From NCBI GenBank assembly GCA_937891135.1, contig CALAFB010000002.1, positions 1 to 8,385 of the forward strand: DNA of 8,385 bases, written 5' to 3'. Source of the DNA: an uncultured Elusimicrobium sp. GTDB taxonomy: Bacteria > Elusimicrobiota > Elusimicrobia > Elusimicrobiales > Elusimicrobiaceae. Positions 6,128-8,385 of the stretch are shown here, one piece after another. Within the stretch, counting starts at the first letter, position 1; every line of letters begins with the position of its first letter. Position numbers and translations under genes: made by a program. The notes beneath the pieces are model-generated. The model was not told the origin of the DNA. It was given only the letters and a program-made list of their open reading frames with translations, and made no database searches.

Positions 6128-6161
6128 AGTGTAACAAAAACGCGCGACAACAGGTTGTCGT
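6128..6161 (-). promoter_or_regulatory. Promoter D-minus: shared dyad, leftward -10 for the riboswitch gene
   Basis: Read leftward, TGTCGC (6149-6144) is followed after exactly 10 bp by TACACT (6133-6128), the same hexamer as in promoters A and B. The predicted start at about 6121 coincides with the first base of riboswitch helix P1. The dyad (6144-6161) is shared with the rightward promoter, so one bound regulator would affect both directions. Confidence 0.7.
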
Positions 6162-6177
6162 AGCCTTTTTCTATACT
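6144..6177 (+). promoter_or_regulatory. Promoter D-plus: shared dyad, rightward -10 for the 221-aa gene
   Basis: The dyad GCGACAACAGGTTGTCGT (6144-6161) is followed after 10 bp by TATACT (6172-6177). The predicted start near 6184 lies at the AGGGAGG ribosome-binding site (6183-6189), so the leader would be only about 11 bases. This tight fit is unusual but workable; the real start could be a base or two earlier. Confidence 0.65.
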
Positions 6178-6194
6178 AACTAAGGGAGGAATGT

Positions 6195-6860
6195 ATGGCA
6201 GAAGAATATAAGATATTCCAAGCGTGGAAACGTTCGGAGGAAGATGAAGATCAGCAATTAGAGGCGCTATTTGATGCGTTGTACGCGACTGGCCGGGTAA
6301 CGGAGCATGATGTGTTATTCCACCAGCATAAAATGCATCAAGGGTACTTGTACCCTAAACGGCAAGCCGTACGGAAGTTTTTGCGGCATCACAATACGCA
6401 TGAAGGAGACGCTTTTTGGGATAAATTTGCCTGTTATAATCATAGCCCAATAGAACTGGCTAATCTTATTGTCTTTCGCACGCAACAAGCATTAAAATGG
6501 GCTAATGAAGGAACGGTAACGTATGTGCGTACAGGAGCGCCTGCCGTTAACGGCCGAATTGTTTGTATGGGGCAAATGATGTGCGGGCATTACATTACCA
6601 ACCCTGCAAAAGGGGCTCCCCGGCAATTAATAGAGCATTTTACTGCGCAAGACGTTCTACTATTTTTGGGGAAATATAGCCAATGGCTTAAGGATCCGCT
6701 CCTCATGTTTGGTTTGTGGCGGACTTATACCAAAAACGATTATGGGCCCTGGATTATGTGTTTATGCCATCATTTGGGAACAGGTCGGCGTGAAGACCAC
6801 TACGAGTACGGTTTTGACGCCGGATTAAACGCTATTGACTATATTGGCACTACATTTTAA
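6195..6860 (+). CDS. Unrecognised 221-aa protein
   Basis: The 221-aa product was not recognised. The ATG at 6195 follows AGGGAGG by five bases; an ATG at 6191 is in another frame and stops after six codons. The N-terminal part is acidic and helical (EEDEDQQLEALFDALYATG, 15-33), followed by a His-rich stretch between about 38 and 70. The C-terminal half is rich in Trp, Cys, His and Gly (for instance PWIMCLCHHLGTGRR), which may indicate a metal site, but no standard motif is present. There is no signal peptide. It is driven by the rightward half of the divergent promoter and lies 47 bases upstream of DUF2924, so transcription may continue into the recombinase genes; no convincing terminator separates them. 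Confidence 0.75.
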   Translation: MAEEYKIFQAWKRSEEDEDQQLEALFDALYATGRVTEHDVLFHQHKMHQGYLYPKRQAVRKFLRHHNTHEGDAFWDKFACYNHSPIELANLIVFRTQQALKWANEGTVTYVRTGAPAVNGRIVCMGQMMCGHYITNPAKGAPRQLIEHFTAQDVLLFLGKYSQWLKDPLLMFGLWRTYTKNDYGPWIMCLCHHLGTGRREDHYEYGFDAGLNAIDYIGTTF

Positions 6861-6907
6861 CTTGACTTCTAGGCCCAGAAGAAGCATGAATGTGTGTAGG
6901 AGAGAAT

Positions 6908-7291
6908 ATGCAAAACTATACACAATTAAACGCACGGGAATTACGCCTAAAATGGGCTGAAATCATAGGCCGACCTATTCCACCAATTGGGCGAAGTTTA
7001 GTTATTAAATACCTGTTATGGTATGAACAAGCCAAGCGTGAGAAAATCTCTCCACTTGGCTTTTTTCATGAAGTGGCCCAAGCCGCTAAAAGTATTGATA
7101 AACGCCCCAAGGCCACATTGGAAGTGGGTTCCAAAATGGTCCGGTCCTATCAAGGTACAAAATATGAAGTAGAAATTATCTCGCAGGGGTATTTATATAG
7201 GCACAAAACCTATAAGAGCCTATCCGGTGTAGCAAAAGCTATCACAGGTAAAAGTTGGAACGGGAATGTATTCTTTGGAGTGAAGAAATGA
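6908..7291 (+). CDS. DUF2924 family protein, recombinase-associated
   Basis: The preferred start is the ATG at 6908, with AGGAG five bases before it; an in-frame ATG at 6890 has no such site. The 127-aa product matches the DUF2924 pattern: an N-terminal LNARELRLKWAEIIGRPIPP stretch, a short helical region with SLVIKYLLWY, and a C-terminal module containing GSKMVRSYQGTKYEVEI, a YRHKTYKSLS segment and AITGKSWNGNVFFG. The last part resembles the small DNA-associated module often found in such proteins. The gene overlaps the recombinase start by four bases (ATGA). DUF2924 genes typically sit directly upstream of large serine recombinases of this type, mostly described from proteobacteria; its role is not established, and a helper in integration or excision is a reasonable guess. 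Confidence 0.85.
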   Translation: MQNYTQLNARELRLKWAEIIGRPIPPIGRSLVIKYLLWYEQAKREKISPLGFFHEVAQAAKSIDKRPKATLEVGSKMVRSYQGTKYEVEIISQGYLYRHKTYKSLSGVAKAITGKSWNGNVFFGVKK

Positions 7292-8385
7292 GCGATAAGA
7301 AAATACGTTGTGCTATCTATACCCGCAAATCTACGGAAGAAGGATTAGAGCAAGAGTTTAACAGCTTACAAGCCCAACGGGAAGCGTGCGAGTCTTACAT
7401 TAAAAGCCAAAAGCATGAACATTGGCAACTTTTATCTGCCGAATACGATGACGGCGGGTATTCTGGTGGGAATATGGAACGTCCGGCCTTAAAACGCCTA
7501 CTCACAGATGTTCAAAATGGACTTATAGATATTATCGTAGTATACAAGATAGACCGTTTAACCCGCAGTTTAATGGATTTTAGCAAGATTGTAGAAGTAT
7601 TGGATAAACATAATGCCTCGTTCGTATCTATAACGCAGCACTTTAATACCACTACCAGTATGGGAAGATTAACGCTCAACATGTTACTCTCGTTTGCCCA
7701 ATTTGAACGGGAAGTGACGGGAGAGCGTATCCGGGATAAGATTAGTGCCAGTAAAAAGAAAGGGATGTGGATGGGTGGCAAACCGCCATTAGGATATTAC
7801 CGCAAAGATAAGAAGATATTCCCGGATGCAGAAAAATCAGCCCTAGTACGCTCTATCTTTGACAAGTATACGGAACTTAAAAGCACCACACTTCTAAAAG
7901 AGTGGTTAAATAAACAAGGGTACGCTATTTCAGTAGGGAACTTAACTTGTATCCTGCGCAATAAAGCATATATTGGCCTAGTAGGGCATAAAGGCACATG
8001 GTACCAGGGGGAACATCAAGGCATAATCCCAATAGAACTATTTGAGCAGGTACAAAATGTTATGGCTGATAACCGTATTAACCGCCAACATTATGATCCC
8101 AAGAAGAGTTTGTTATCCGGCAAACTATATGATGATAAAGGCAACGCTATGAGCCCCAGTTGGAGTACTGGGTGTAGCGGGAAAACATATCGGTATTATG
8201 TGAGCCAAGCCATTATCCGTAAAGAGCCAAGCAAACTGGGTAAAATCGGCAAAGTGTCTTTGCCACAACTGGAGAATTTTATAGATAGTTGCTTTGAGCA
8301 ATTTTTACGCGAAAAGCCAAAGATATACCCATACATTCAACACTTTGAAGTATCTAAGCAAAAGAAATTATTAAAACTACTGTCG
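7288..8385 (+). CDS. Large serine recombinase (partial, 3' end outside window)
   Basis: The frame is open from the ATG at 7288 to the window edge, giving 366 residues so far. The resolvase domain has YTRKS with nucleophile Ser15, Arg65 in MERPAL, IDRLTR at 88-93, SMGRLTLNML at 124-133 and EREVTGERIRDK at 140-151. A Recombinase (PF07508-type) domain follows from about 165 with GGKPPLGY and RNKAYIG. The segment from about 277 (LLSGKLYDDKGNAMSP, then YRYYVS) sits where many integrases have a zinc ribbon, but no CxxC pair is seen; this matches the subgroup usually paired with DUF2924. The enzyme would cut and rejoin DNA at attachment sites to integrate or excise an element. Translation is coupled to DUF2924 through the ATGA overlap. 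Nothing suggests inactivation in the visible part. Confidence 0.95.
   Translation, partial: MSDKKIRCAIYTRKSTEEGLEQEFNSLQAQREACESYIKSQKHEHWQLLSAEYDDGGYSGGNMERPALKRLLTDVQNGLIDIIVVYKIDRLTRSLMDFSKIVEVLDKHNASFVSITQHFNTTTSMGRLTLNMLLSFAQFEREVTGERIRDKISASKKKGMWMGGKPPLGYYRKDKKIFPDAEKSALVRSIFDKYTELKSTTLLKEWLNKQGYAISVGNLTCILRNKAYIGLVGHKGTWYQGEHQGIIPIELFEQVQNVMADNRINRQHYDPKKSLLSGKLYDDKGNAMSPSWSTGCSGKTYRYYVSQAIIRKEPSKLGKIGKVSLPQLENFIDSCFEQFLREKPKIYPYIQHFEVSKQKKLLKLLS

Noticed and set aside
6126..6132. Alternative riboswitch P1 using ACACUAU (6132-6126) with AUGGUGU
   Set aside because: Complementarity is good, but these bases overlap the predicted -10 hexamer and would lie upstream of the transcript start; ACCAU at 6121-6117 fits the SAM-I layout better.
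6862..6890. Sigma70 promoter (TTGACT at 6862-6867) for DUF2924
   Set aside because: At 17 or 18 bp spacing the -10 candidates (CATGAA, ATGAAT) match poorly, and the gene can be read from promoter D-plus.
6861..6890. Terminator between the 221-aa gene and DUF2924
   Set aside because: CTTCT and AGAAG can pair but the stem is short and no T run follows.
7512..7997. Minus-strand open frames inside the recombinase gene
   Set aside because: They are antisense to conserved resolvase and recombinase-domain motifs.
1..8385. CRISPR array, tRNA or rRNA gene
   Set aside because: No regularly spaced repeats, cloverleaf with conserved T-loop, or rRNA signature was seen on either strand; the only clear direct repeat is the promoter cassette.

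Overview
The window is bacterial DNA of moderate, slightly AT-leaning composition, densely coded, with Shine-Dalgarno starts, intrinsic terminators and one riboswitch. Nothing in it fixes the taxon. A gut or animal-associated bacterium outside the GC-rich groups would fit, but that is a guess. The right end carries a DUF2924 gene overlapping a large serine recombinase, a pair best known from integrated mobile elements. The region is therefore probably part of, or next to, an integrative element or other accessory island.

Layout. (1) 1-1724, plus strand: the probable tail of an upstream gene, then a short agmatine/peptidyl-arginine deiminase family protein whose 3' end overlaps an HNH-type endonuclease gene, closed by a strong terminator at 1697-1724. 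(2) 1725-4291, plus strand: a 104-aa protein of unknown function and a 662-aa protein with two AAA+ ATPase modules, each behind its own nearly identical promoter. A bidirectional hairpin terminator follows. (3) 4258-5514, minus strand: a two-gene operon of an unknown 124-aa protein and an ankyrin-repeat protein. (4) 5530-6121, minus strand: an unknown 144-aa protein behind a SAM-I-clan riboswitch with a readable terminator/antiterminator switch. (5) 6144-8385, plus strand: an unknown 221-aa protein, then DUF2924, then the serine recombinase, which runs off the window.

The main new observation is that regions 2 to 5 share one promoter design. Four copies of an 18-bp dyad, RCGACA-N6-TGTCGY, lie exactly 10 bp upstream of a -10-like hexamer (TAYMCT). 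The fourth copy has such a hexamer on both sides and so makes a divergent promoter, giving five promoters in all. No -35 box is present; its expected place falls on the variable N6 centre of the dyad. This suggests one regulator (activator or repressor, not identified here) controls the AAA+ protein, the ankyrin operon, the riboswitch gene and the unknown genes together. The predicted start site of the leftward divergent promoter falls on the first base of riboswitch helix P1, so the promoter and riboswitch predictions support each other.

How the genes might work together is inference: a co-regulated accessory module (tandem AAA+ ATPase, ankyrin protein, four unrecognised proteins) next to a recombinase, with one arm also gated by S-adenosylmethionine. 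No HTH regulator, tRNA, rRNA, CRISPR array or attachment site was recognised in the window.
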